From contig CALSFV010000051.1 of the NCBI GenBank assembly GCA_943737045.1, forward strand, positions 372,001 to 436,000: a stretch of DNA of 64,000 bases, read 5' to 3'. Under the pieces are notes generated by a model. That model searched no databases. It was not told the origin of the DNA and saw nothing but the letters and a program-made list of their open reading frames with translations. A program made the translations under genes and the position numbers. This document shows positions 51,818 through 64,000 of the stretch, piece after piece. Within the stretch, counting starts at the first letter, position 1. Each line of letters begins with the position of its first letter. The DNA is from Parapristionchus giblindavisi (lineage: Eukaryota; Nematoda; Chromadorea; Rhabditida; Diplogasteridae).

Positions 51818-53381
51818 TTAGCGCTTGTATGTTATATACAAATAGTTCTCATTCAGTCGGTTATCATCCGATCTACTGCCACACTGAATGATCGAAAGTT
51901 ATATGTTCTATAGATTCAGTGCTAACAATGTCTAGCGTAGTACTTTTTATACCATATACAAATATGGAACATATTCAATCTATGTACTATAAATGTTTGC
52001 TATATTAAAGTTTCAGGACTCTATACTTCTAACTAGTAACGTTGATGAGTATGTCCGTCTGTCTAGAGATCATTATTAAAATTTTTTTAGAATCCCTGGG
52101 TCAGGAACCCGGAAAATTCTTGGGCATTGATCTCCCGTCTCAAATGAAATTGAAAAAAGAATTAGACGAGAAAAGAAATGAGGGGGATTTGACGAGAAAA
52201 CAAACGGTGCGAATGAAGGTCGTCGTGGGTTTTGGTTCGAATCAACACATTTTATGTTCCCATCGGGGAATCTTTTGAAAATTATTGAAAACATTATAAT
52301 ACTGTCCACATTGACCACTGTTTTTGCTCTTTTCTTCATTTTTCACTATTTTGAGCAGTACATACATTTCAAAATTCGACAAAATTCTATACAAATATTA
52401 TATTCGATTTCGATCTCAGCTATTATTCAATCTCAACTATTATCGGTGAAAATTAATGAAAATCAAATTTGTCAATGATTATTTGACATTGCTCAGTGTA
52501 CATTGAGGAAGAAGTGGTATCTATCATCACATTATTCTCTCTAACAAGAGTTGTAAGAGTCATAATTCCATGAAACAGCGACCTCGTGTACCTCGCTATA
52601 AAGCCGACCATAGATGGGGTTGATTAGTCTCATTTGTATTCTCGTTCACGAGTAGTATTCTAGCGACGATAAAATGTTGAAGATGTTGTGCGGCAAAACA
52701 AGTTGTGCGAGCATCAAGCTAAAGACAACTTTTCTCGTACACGCAACTTTTTTTCGACAGTTTTATGTTCTCTAGTAGTATTACTGTAGGATCACTATTT
52801 ATTGATTTTTTGATCTGATATTGATAATAAATTAATCTCTATCAATCGTACGCATTGGGGTGCTGTGAGATAGGGATGTTCTCCCGTGGGCAAACAATTG
52901 GTGAAACGATTGGTCAAATCATTGTCAAATCTTTGGTCCTTGGTCTAGAATACTATTGTAGTTATTTTTATTGATGTCATTCCGTTCCGATGGTGCTATG
53001 GTTGATGAAGCCTTTTTTGCTCTTGGTATGTTGCGTTTCTTCGTCTGTTCAAATACATTCAAACATCATTTATTAACAAAGCAAAAACTGAACGTAAATG
53101 TTGCATTTCAATATATTCTGCCCTGAAGCGACGAGTTCACTATTTTCTGATCCTTTCTTTTAATTATATACGATGTTTGGTTCCTGGTTCTCAGTACAGT
53201 ATAGCTGGAAAGAATTTCTTTCCTTGTGAAACTACATATTGGGCTAATTTTCAGACGCGAGCACTGATCAGTTCCAGGGACCCATTAAGAAATTATTATT
53301 TTGCTGGTATTCTTTTGTAGAGTGCTCAAGTACGCAAACTGGCTGTTAGAGGAATCTATTATATTTGTACCCTAACAATAC

Positions 53382-53589
53382 CTCTGGTATTTTCAAACTA
53401 GTAGTTTAATTATCATTCCCACTAGTCGTAGACTTGCAAGTTTACGGCTAGTAAAACGCAAGTTTACTGCAAGTGGTGTGCAGTACTGTAATTCATTTCA
53501 TTAAATGTGTTTTCACTTGTAGATAACTAACCGTAAACTTCTAGTCAGTGATGTAATTTAAGTAGACTGATAGTTTTGAAATACCAGAG
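53382..53589. mobile_element. MITE family P, 208 bp, unit C
   Basis: Same element as 41135-41342. Confidence 0.7.
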
Positions 53590-54097
53590 ACATTGCGGCC
53601 GAAACACGATAAAGCATATTCTTAGTCATAGTATATCAAAGAAGGAAAAATGCACCTGGGCTGGAGTTGGCAGCATGCATTACATGCATTTCTTTGTCGT
53701 TGATCTTTTCATTAAAAAGGCAAAGTACAAACCGTTATTCAAAGCACACCAAGTATTGCGAGTGATCACTGCTAGGTCAGTGATAAATCCAATTTATTAC
53801 CGCGTGATCTACTCACTCTAATATCTTTCATATAGCACTAAATTACTATGTTTAGTTCCAAAAGAGTAAGGGAGGACAAATCACATGGGTCCATTTCATA
53901 TGACAGAAAACAAAACATTGGTTCCTCATGTGAATGGAATACTACCCATGTCACTCACGACTCTTCAAAGTGGATGAAATGGAGTGGACGGATGAAATTT
54001 GTCGCCACCCCACATACATAACATGTGTCTCTCGAATTAATCCAAAACATGACGGTTATAATTATTCTCACGTCTGAAGCTTTAAAAGTAACTATTT

Positions 54098-54211
54098 AAA
54101 GGACCATCTTAAGCTAATTTGAAACCATACGCACTGAAAACACACTCTCGTAGGCAAACGAAAGCGAGAGAGCAGTGGCAGAGAGGAGGGTTTCAAATTA
54201 GCTAAGTCCTT
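54098..54211. mobile_element. MITE family Y, unit C
   Basis: Same element as 41851-41964. Confidence 0.6.
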
Positions 54212-54690
54212 CGCCCATGTTTCTCTACTTCTATCCGACGCATGCTCATTAGTACTTTCATCTTTCGGGCTCTGTCTCCTCTTCTATTCCTTCTTTCTCT
54301 GTCTCTCTGAATCTCCCAGACACTCATAATCCCCCATCCTTCTTTGTGCGCCATCACCATAAAAAACGCAGTCATGTATGATGTATAATGAATGCAACCA
54401 AGTAGTTATGGTCCCTATTTAATTATGCATCCACTGTAGATGAACAATTGTTATAGCTAGCAACCAGGAACCAGTTGGAGACGTTTTTTTAGCCTTCCAA
54501 AACTTGGTACACCCCGAGCTCTGACATTCTTTATCTGTGAGAAAGATTAAAATTAGTATTAGGATGTTCTCTTAAATATTTAGAGAACATGCAAACTTTA
54601 CCATCACTTTTGAAGGATTTTTTTCGATTTTATGAATGTTTACTTTTTTTTAGAAATCTAACTGGTGGACAACGATCTATTCCTAGGCTA

Positions 54691-55042
54691 TTACGGTAGC
54701 TGGAAATATTCTAGAAAAATTTATCTCGTCGAGCTACGCTAGGAAGAACCAAGCACGGATTTTTTATCGCAAGTTTGAAAAATAAAGTCAGTTTACGTTA
54801 ACGTAGTACTACGGTAGATGGGTTACGGTAGCTGAAAATGGTCTAGAAAATTTGTCTTGTTGAGTTACACAAGGATTGACCAAGCACGGATTTTTTATTG
54901 CAAGTTTGAAAAAGAAAGTCAGTTTACGTTAACGTAGTACTACGGTAGATGGGTTACGGTAGCTGAAAATGGTCTAGAAAAATTTGTCTCGTCGAGTTAC
55001 CTAAGGAGGGACGAAGCACGGAATTTTAATCACAATTTTGAA
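54691..55042. repeat. 131 bp tandem repeat, unit C
   Basis: Same 2.7-copy repeat as 26160-26515. Confidence 0.85.
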
Positions 55043-55409
55043 AAAAAGTGCAAATTTGGTACGTAATGAACGCGATACATAGGACACAAACAAGAAAAAT
55101 GGTTGGATACATAATTTGCTATGCCGCAACGGGGCAGCATAAGTATAGTAGTGGAAATACCATGCATTCGATTAGCAAGATGAAACCAGTGATAATAGTA
55201 ATAGTAATAGTAATTATTATCATTATTATCTATCGGTTTTGTTTCGATATAATTTGGTACCATTACTTTCATTATGTCCCACTCTCAAATGTAATGCAAC
55301 TGGAACACGAATTCCACCGGGTGGAAGGGTGCAAGTGAATGGTTTATTTTTTTCCTGAAACGGTAGAAAGATGAAATTAAATAGTTTGAATTCAAATAAT
55401 AACAATAAT

Positions 55410-56108
<699 letters not shown>

Positions 56109-56597
56109 GGTAATAATAATGTCATTTATTCAAGGAAATTTATGGGGGAAGTAGGCAAGAGTAGTTTTTTGTAACCCAGTGATTCCTGGTTTCACAACTT
56201 TATCATAGCAAGTGATTTGTCTAAGGCTATCAATCCTCCCGTGCTGCATTCACCGTATGACAAAAACATAAGACCATATTTACGAAAACGTTCCGTCCCT
56301 GTATCTCGTATCGTTTAGTGCTAAAATATCTCATGGTTACCGAATAGAGGGGATAGATTAGCCTAACCAAGCCGTATTATCGATTTTGTGTTTTTGTAAA
56401 CATAAAATCGGAAAAAAAGGTAGTGAACGATGCAATCCTCCTGGATAAAAGATGATGCAATCGTGTGGGGGATATGTTCCTAGAATGCTTTTTATATTCG
56501 AGTTGACCATGAATGGTATTATGAATGAAGTGCGAAGCTCTAAAGCATCGTCTATCTAGAAGTATATGTATGTAATGTTAATATTTTGACTTTGCAG

Positions 56598-56965
56598 AAG
56601 AACATGGAGGACGTGTCCAACTTTGACGACGAATTCACGAATGAGAAGCCGCGATTCTCTTCGGCCAAGGTACGGTAGCTTTGGGCAATTTGTTTTTTTG
56701 ATCTACATATTGATTGAAATATCGATTAATTGTCGAATTGAAATATCGATTACATACATTTTCGGTACCCTCGCCGGTTATTTTTATATAGTGGGTCAAT
56801 CCTCGCATTGCGCGGGCATGAAAATGTATGGTATTGATTGGAATATCGATTAGTTGGCTACAGTAATCAAATGCGTTTTCGTTTCAGGACAAGCGGGTGA
56901 TCACGGCCGCCGACCAGACGCAGTTCCGCGACTTTGACTTCTCCCTGATCGCTGAAAGATTTTGA
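56598..56965 (+). pseudogene. PKN last two exons only, unit D
   Basis: Exons 56598-56669 and 56888-56965, the same as unit C. As in C, the five preceding PKN exons found in unit B are missing and an expanded TTA array stands in their place. Confidence 0.88.
56753..56830. mobile_element. MITE X1 internal-deletion form, unit D
   Basis: Same 78 bp form and site as 32140-32217. Confidence 0.85.
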
Positions 56966-58560
56966 ATTTTGAATTTCCCGCCCTTCCCTGATTCAGGGAA
57001 TCGATTGCAACCTTGTACAGTATATGCTATTCTTATTGATCTGCACCCGTCTCTAGCGCCTACTTCACACACACCACTCACTCGATTACTACTGTGGTCA
57101 CGATTCGATATATACATTGTCTTACTGTATCATGTATCATTATTGATTTATTGATTTTTTGTATCAGTCCGCACTCCCCAACTCATTTCTCTACCATCTC
57201 TTTCCTCCTGCTCACGCGAAACCCGTGCAATATCTCTACCCAAAATTGTGCTCTTCTAGATTTTTCTCATTCTTCTCCTCTCCGCTTTCTGCCGTTTCCC
57301 AATCTACTGCAACACCACGTACACCCCACACGCGTATTCTACGATTGCTCCGTTGTAGCCCCCCCCCCCCCCTCTTCTTTTGCCTTTATTTATTAATTAA
57401 GCCTTCCCAGACCAATCAATAATCAGCAATATAGTTTCTATACGATCTGTGCATTTACCATATAATCAATCATTGCTCACACACACTGTCTCGACCCTCG
57501 ATATATGCCATCACTTTTGGTATTAAGCGCTCTAACCACACGCACCCGCATACGCTCCCTCCGCACCACCCATTACACCACACACCATGGATATTCGTTC
57601 TACGTACGCTTACATGTCTAGCCATGCCTCTGACATTAGAGATTGAATCAAATATATACTATCATTAATCCCCAAATATCATCATAATCACTTCATTGCT
57701 CCAATTAGGCTAATCTACGCGCATACAAGTCTTATACTCTTACTATGGCCAACGAACCCCACGCATTTTATTAGAATTTTTAAATATTATTCCGTTCAGC
57801 TTGTTCTGTTAATTACGCCCTGTCCCACGTCCCCAGAACCTCTTCGAGTATTTGTGATATATCTCACTCGTTCGATCAATCGATATTTGTAAATCCACCG
57901 TCCAGATCCCAGTTGCAATGTGTGTGTGTACTGTGCCTATTTGTCTCTCAAATCAATCAATAACTTCTCTATCACTATTCAACCAACCAATCAATCAATC
58001 AATAGCCCACTCGCCCTACCGTATACCGCATCGCACCGCACACTCACTCCTCTGTACCAGTAGCAGCAATTATTCTATTTGTCTTCCGCCTCGTAATCTA
58101 GTAGTTGTTGGTTCCCCCCCATCCTTTGCTAATCACACACTTATCAATCGATATTGCGTGCTACAGTAGCCTGATTAACTGTCCAACGATACTAGAGATT
58201 ACTGTATTCAATTACTCGCAATCAATCAATACTCTCCCTACCCTCGATTACAGTATACCCAATGTTTTTGATCAGTTCTATCTTTTGTTCATTTCATACC
58301 TTGTAGCCGTATCACTCTCTCTAACTGTCTAAAGTGCCAATATATTTGCGTCCCCTCTTCTCTTTCTCTCTTTTCTCTCTCTCTCTCTTTGCTTCTACTC
58401 AATCGATCGATATATCTCGCTACTAGGTCCCGAGCGGAAATTGAAGAATATATGTATTATAGCTACCGTATACCCTGAGACCCATCTTTCTCTGCTTGTC
58501 TGTGTACGCTAGGGCGCGAACTACTACTGTGTGTAATAAAGAATTTACTGAATATCGATT
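56966..58560 (+). other. PKN-type 3' UTR, unit D
   Basis: Same as unit C except for the length of a C-run near 57359-57372. AATAAA lies at 58535-58540. Confidence 0.65.
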
Positions 58561-58845
58561 TGTTGGATGATCTGTGACAGTGAATAATCAATCGTTGAAG
58601 GCGATGGAGGAGTATCTGCAAACGAGAATCAATTTAAAAAAATACTTATGGATTTTATAAAATTAAATATTATGTATTATTATATTAAATTATGTAAAAA
58701 GTACATGTGGTTTCTCAAATTAAAGTCAAACGTCTCAAGTAGACTTCTTGTGAAGCAAAATTGTTGTCTGCGTGATCTTTGATCTCGATTGCTGGTCTTT
58801 GAACTTTATTTATGCTGATCTTTGATCTCTGCAGTCGTTGAGGCG

Positions 58846-60945
58846 ATGAGCAGCATCGTGCAAGAGGACGAGGAAAACCCGCAAATGAGCACGACAAAGT
58901 TCTTCGTGAGTTGTGCCACTCATTTACTAGGCACTATGTCGAATGAGAACCGATGAATTCCATGCGATTTACTAATATTCAATTTAATCCTCTTCCTTGT
59001 AATATGACACGATTAAGATACGATATAAACGTATAATTAAGGCAATACAATGAAATGTAGAAGCGAGAGATAATTTAGTAAATGAAAATCGATTTTTTCA
59101 ATAGAACGCAACGTGATAAGAGAATAGCCAACAACACAAAAGAGTGCATACAATGTTTTTGAAAGCATTCCGTAAGCTAATTTTACTCTCTTTATCGGCA
59201 ATGCACTCTCTCGGAGAGATAAAGAAAGCGATAGAGTATGGCCAGAGCGGAGAGTTTCGAGTCAGCTCGTTGTGATGCTTTAAATCTCGTAGTCATTGAA
59301 GTCAAGCGAAGTGTTCGATAAGTAATATTCAATCAATATTATTTGCAGATCTTCAAGGATCCTGATCCGGGTTTCAGCCAGACCGCCATCTCTGTCTTCA
59401 CCAACTTTATCCTCTCCAACATGCTGCTGTTCGGCGTGACCGGCAATGCGAAGATGGCGTAGTGCGTTAGCCTTCTATTCTCCTTCTCATATTATATCTT
59501 CGATGGAAAATTGTGAATCATCAACCTGGCCAGGAATAGAATTTGTTCAAAATTCCTTCGAGCGTAAGAAGTTTAAGGCTGAATGTTCTACTCTCAACTG
59601 TCCTTGAATTCTTGCTTTTTGTAAAACCAAAATCTGGCCAAAAAAGGTGTAATTATTGTATACTTTAAATTCAGAGAATTTTGTTTTTCAGTCTAACCTC
59701 GATGGTGACCATTCCGGTCTCGGCGATTATGTGTGTGCGCGACTCGAATGTGGACTACGAGAAGTGGAAGGAGATGCGGTTGCTCAAGTTGAAGGGAATC
59801 CCCGATAGGCACGATCATATATTTTTGTTCAACTCACATTTTCAGATCTTTAAACTGACCTATAATTGCTATAAACTGGCATTATTTCTCTAAAATTCCT
59901 CGTTTTTCGCTTCTCTCTCTCTTTGTCTCAGAAATATGCAACTAGTGACCCTTTTTTTTATAAGCCAGCCAATTTATAAACTGACCCGTAAACGATGTGG
60001 GTGGTCGATAATATATGAGGCCGTTTGCGAGAAAGTCGAACAAGGTCCGGTACATCAATTTTTCGAAAACCTGCGAGAAGAGGTTTTCGAGGATGCTGAT
60101 GACGATGGACATGTTCATTTTGCACCTGGAGTCCCAATTGAGGCCAGACGGCGTCGCGTTGAAATCGCGTTTTTGGTCATTTCTTGTCGCCTGATGGTGC
60201 TAAAATTAACAGACCAATGTTTCCGGTGTAGAATTTGATGGCGATCACGCCTGTCTAATTCATTTTTCATGAAAAAATTTCACAAGCTTCAAAAATGTAA
60301 CTTTTCTCAGAGGCAAAAGTGTTCGAGCGACATAGCTAGATCGGATCGGAATTACCAGAGAGAGGAAACTATCTATCTGTTGTGAGCGACCAGATTACTT
60401 CACAGAAAGTTGATTTTCTCGCTTTTCCGTTCACCAAAATCGTTGAAATTTTTTCTGTTGCACCCTGAGGTAATTCCGATCCGATCTAGCTATGTCGCTC
60501 AGGACACTTTCGCCTCTGAGAAAAGTTACATTTTTGAAGCTTGTTAAATTTTTTTTCATGAAAAAAATGAATTAGACAGGCGTGATCGCCATCAAATTCT
60601 ACACCGGAAACATTGATCTGTTAATTTTAGCACCATCAGGCGACAAGAAATGACCAAAAACGCGATTTCAACGCGACGCCGTCCGGTGACTCCAGGTGCA
60701 AAATGAACATGCCCATCGTCATCAGCTCACGCAGGTTTTCGAAAAATTGATGTACCGGACCCCAGTCACTCTTGCTCTACTCTCTCGCAAACGGCCTCAT
60801 ATGGGTGCGGAATTTTTGGGCTTTTTGGCTGGGTCTCTGCTAAAATCAATTAAATAAATCGATATTTTGCAGATTTCTCCCGTACCGCTGCAAGTACGAC
60901 TGGACGGATTACGACAGAAGGAAGAATCCTCCCACGATTGATTGA
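58846..60945 (+). CDS. Small two-helix membrane protein, unit D, with GC splice donor
   Basis: Exons 58846-58905, 59349-59461, 59692-59808, 60873-60945. It shares the GC donor and the third-intron insertions with units B and C. The 12476 bp offset from unit C is constant through this gene, so there are no indels here. The acceptor GATCTCTGCAG precedes the ATG by 11 bases as in every copy. Confidence 0.72.
59162..59282. mobile_element. MITE family Y, unit D
   Basis: Same element and site as 34440-34560. Confidence 0.65.
59816..60798. mobile_element. X2 remnant plus GAGGCC foldback, unit D
   Basis: Same pair as 35094-36076; the foldback is 60017-60798. Confidence 0.85.
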
Positions 60946-61360
60946 GTGGGCCGGAGTACGGTAGATGAGACGATGCTGTATCGATTGATTGATCATAATT
61001 GATTCTCATTTCGCTTTCCTTACCGGTAGTGCATAAGTGATGCAAGTGTAGCGTAGGTTTATCTCTGTATCGATTTGTTTGAATAGATTTTTCCCATTTA
61101 TGGAATCAACTGATTCTCTCAATATTATTGATCTTTTGTTGCTGTGTCGTTGTCTGTTATAAATATTGATTGATATATTCTATAAACGCAAAGATGCCTC
61201 TCACTCCTACCCATTGCATTTGATGGAAATAAAATAAATTCAGATATCTCATCATTGTTATTGGATTATTTGCTGACATTGATATAGTCGTGATCGGTTT
61301 TATAGTTTATGATTTCATGTTGTTTTGTTTGGGGTCCACGGACCCTCAAGATGTTCTCAG

Positions 61361-61627
61361 GTGTTTGAATCCTTGCATGATCCAAGTAAAATTCGTGCAA
61401 TTAATGGCATGATCATGCATGGAAAATACTCGAATCATGCATGGATTATCCGTGATCATGCATGGATTCTGTCATTCCATGCATGATCACAGAAAATTCG
61501 TGCATGATCACGGAAGATCCATGCATGATCACGAACGATGGATATTCCATGCATGATCATGCATGGAATGTCGAATCATGCATGATTATACTTGTATTCG
61601 TGATCATGCAAGGATTTCAACACCAGA
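61361..61627. mobile_element. MITE family W, unit D
   Basis: Same element and flanks as 36639-36905. Confidence 0.75.
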
Positions 61628-62196
61628 GTTCTCAGCGGCATATGACTAGGATTGAGGGAGGAATGATATAAAGTGTTTTCACATAAAGTTGCCAACCTGA
61701 TCTTCGACATCTCTTCCTAAACCGACATGGTTCTTTTTCAGAATCGTTACCGTTATAACTGGCGCTTCCTTGTTTTTGCAGTTCAAAAGTCTCGAAAAGT
61801 AAAGAAAACCCTCCTCCTTGTCTCGTTTTCTCTCGCCCTTTTTCTTTTCTTTCAATACATTGGCCATTCGATTGATGGAATGAAATCATGAATCACTTCC
61901 CACTTACAATTATGGTTCTCCTCCTCAAGTTCTAAATAAGTTAATCTTCTCATCGTCAGGACTACCTATTATTGACTTCGTTACAAGCACAGAACATACC
62001 TATAATGCATATTTGACATTGACATTGAATCAACTTTATCATCTTTAATGGGTGTTTCGTAGCTGGGTTGCCATGAGGTTTCTCCATTCCGAACGATTGT
62101 ACGATTGAGAGTGCATAAGCTGCTGTAAACACAGTCTATGATGATAGATAGACAAGATACTTCATTAAATTCTGACTGTATTGAAGGGCAGTACGA

Positions 62197-64000
62197 CATT
62201 TTGGAACGGCCGTTTTGGAACGGGACGTTTTGGAACACGGCCGTTTTGGAACACGCCCGTTTTGGAACACGGCCGTTTTGGAACACGCCCGTTTTGGAAC
62301 GGGACGTTTCGGAACACGGACGTTTTGGAACACGGACGTTTTGGAACGGGACGTTTTGGAACACGGACGTTTTGGAACGGGACGTTTTGGAACACGGACG
62401 TTTTGGAACGGGACGTTTTGGAACACGGACGTTTTGGAACGGGACGTTTTGGAACACGGACGTTTTGGAACACGGACGTTTTGTAACGGGACGTTTTGGA
62501 ACGGGACGTTTTGGTACACGGACGTTTTGGAATGGGACGTTTGGGGGGGGGGGGGGTGACATTTCAGCAACCGCATTTCGGCAATCGAAATTTCGGCAAC
62601 GGGGCATAACTCGGTTCGTAGGGGTCATAGATACATGAGGTGGGTATCAATGTGATCAGCATCAGTAACACTACCGTAATCTGCCGTAACCCAGTTTGGT
62701 GGTCAGATTAAGTTCGGTCTGTCAGATCGGGGCATAACTCGGTTCTTAGGGGTCATAGTAACACGAGATGGGTATCAATGTGATCAGCATCAGCAACACT
62801 ACCGTAATCTGCCGTAACCCAGTTCGGTGGGTCAGATTAAGTTCGGTCTGTCAGATCGGGGCATAACTCGGTTCTTAGGGGTCATAAAAACACGAGATGG
62901 GTATCAATGTGATCAGCATCAGCAACACTACCGTAATCTACCGTAACCCGGTTCGGTGGGTCAGATCAAGTTCGGTGGGTCAGATTTCACTAAAAATTGT
63001 CGGAACAGCCACTACTTGTGCGAAATCATTATGAACTATTTCAAATTACCGTAATCTACCGTAACCCAGTTCGGTGGGTCAGATCAAGTGGGCTGGGTCA
63101 GATTTGACTAAAAATTGTCGGAATGGCCACTACGTGTGTGATATCATCATGAACTATATCAAATTATCGTAATCTACCGTATCCCAGTTCTGTGGGTCAG
63201 ATCAAGTGCGGTGGGTCAGATTTTAGTAATAACACAACCGACATTCCGGTAACGTTCCATAACTATCGTACATGTAAAACTCATTGTATCAGCAATTTAT
63301 TCGTCGTTAAAACCGTGCTTTTGTTAAACAGCAATATTTTGACCTGATCTCTTTTAATATAGTAAATTCGAACGAGAGAAAAACAATGAAAAGAAAGAGA
63401 AATGGCGAAAATGAATGCAAAATAACGAAAATCACACACAATTCGCTTTACCGGCCTGATCCGTTCAGATCCATTCACGCCGTTCATGATACAATGTTTT
63501 TTACATGTTCGATAGCTTGTCGGGTCCTAGCAATTTTTTTTTCGAATTAAATTTGAAAATAGAAACAAAAATTTTTAAAAAATTTTTTAAAGATATTTTT
63601 AACGTCATTTACCGCATACCCCTGTTGTTAGTTACAGTTATGCTTACTCTAATCTGACACACAATTTTAGCGAAATCTGAGCCCTAAAACTTGATCTGAC
63701 CCACCGAACTGGGTTACGGTAGATTACGATATTTTGCAATAGCTCATAATGATTTCGCACAAGTAGTGGCTGTTCCGACAATTTTTAGTGAAATCTAACC
63801 CAACGAACTTGATCTGACCCACCGAACCGGGTTACGGTAGATTACGGTAGTGTTACTGATGCTGATCACATTGATACCCACTTCATGTTTCTATGACCCC
63901 TACGAACCTAGTTATGCCCCATTGCCGAATTGTCGGTTGCCGAAATTCGGTTGCTGAAATGTCACCCCCCCCCCCCAACGTCCCGTTCCAAAACGTCCGT
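62197..64000. mobile_element. Foldback element with inverted tandem-repeat ends, unit D, cut by window
   Basis: Same as 37475-39571, but the left array has lost 62 bp, two 31 bp composite units, including the GGCCGGTTTGG variant. The right array runs off the window. Confidence 0.85.

Overview
The window looks like nuclear DNA of a nematode. Short GC-richer exons sit in AT-rich introns with GT(A/G)..TTTCAG borders, a small gene follows a kinase gene closely in an operon-like layout, and there are many Tc1/mariner, hAT-like and piggyBac-like short inverted-repeat elements. A rhabditid or diplogastrid is plausible; the species cannot be read from the sequence. No prokaryotic gene, CRISPR array, rRNA or tRNA was seen.

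Region 1 (1-17.6 kb) holds the 3' part of one protein kinase N (PKN) gene on the + strand. I could join 21 exons in a single open frame of 709 residues: end of the N-terminal half, C2-like domain, proline/serine-rich linker, complete AGC kinase domain and C-tail, followed by a ~1.55 kb 3' UTR with AATAAA at 17564. Its introns are packed with MITEs, including two 1.4 kb Tc1-type hairpins. Region 2 (17.9-19.0 kb) is a second + strand gene: four exons, 120 residues, two predicted membrane segments. It starts just after a splice acceptor about 315 bp beyond the PKN poly(A) signal, so it is probably the downstream gene of an operon. A complex I NDUFC2-like role is a weak guess.

Region 3 (about 11.7 kb to the end) is a direct tandem array. 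A block running from the intron before the kinase catalytic-loop exon, through the PKN 3' end and the small gene, to about 7 kb of downstream DNA is present as units A (11716-26526), B (26527-42810), C (42811-55057) and D (55058 to past the end). Unit B keeps the last seven PKN exons. C and D keep only the last two: the other five are missing exactly where two TTA-repeat introns appear fused into one expanded TTA array. All four units keep all four exons of the small gene. In B, C and D one intron of that gene has a GC donor in place of GT.

PKN exons shared by A and B differ at about 30 synonymous sites but only one amino-acid site by my hand count, while introns differ by many insertions. 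Several elements are present in one unit and absent at the matching site in another, so the insertion sites and target duplications can be read directly. The main interest is this self-documenting array: repeated retention of the small gene, stepwise loss of the kinase, and several datable transposon insertions.
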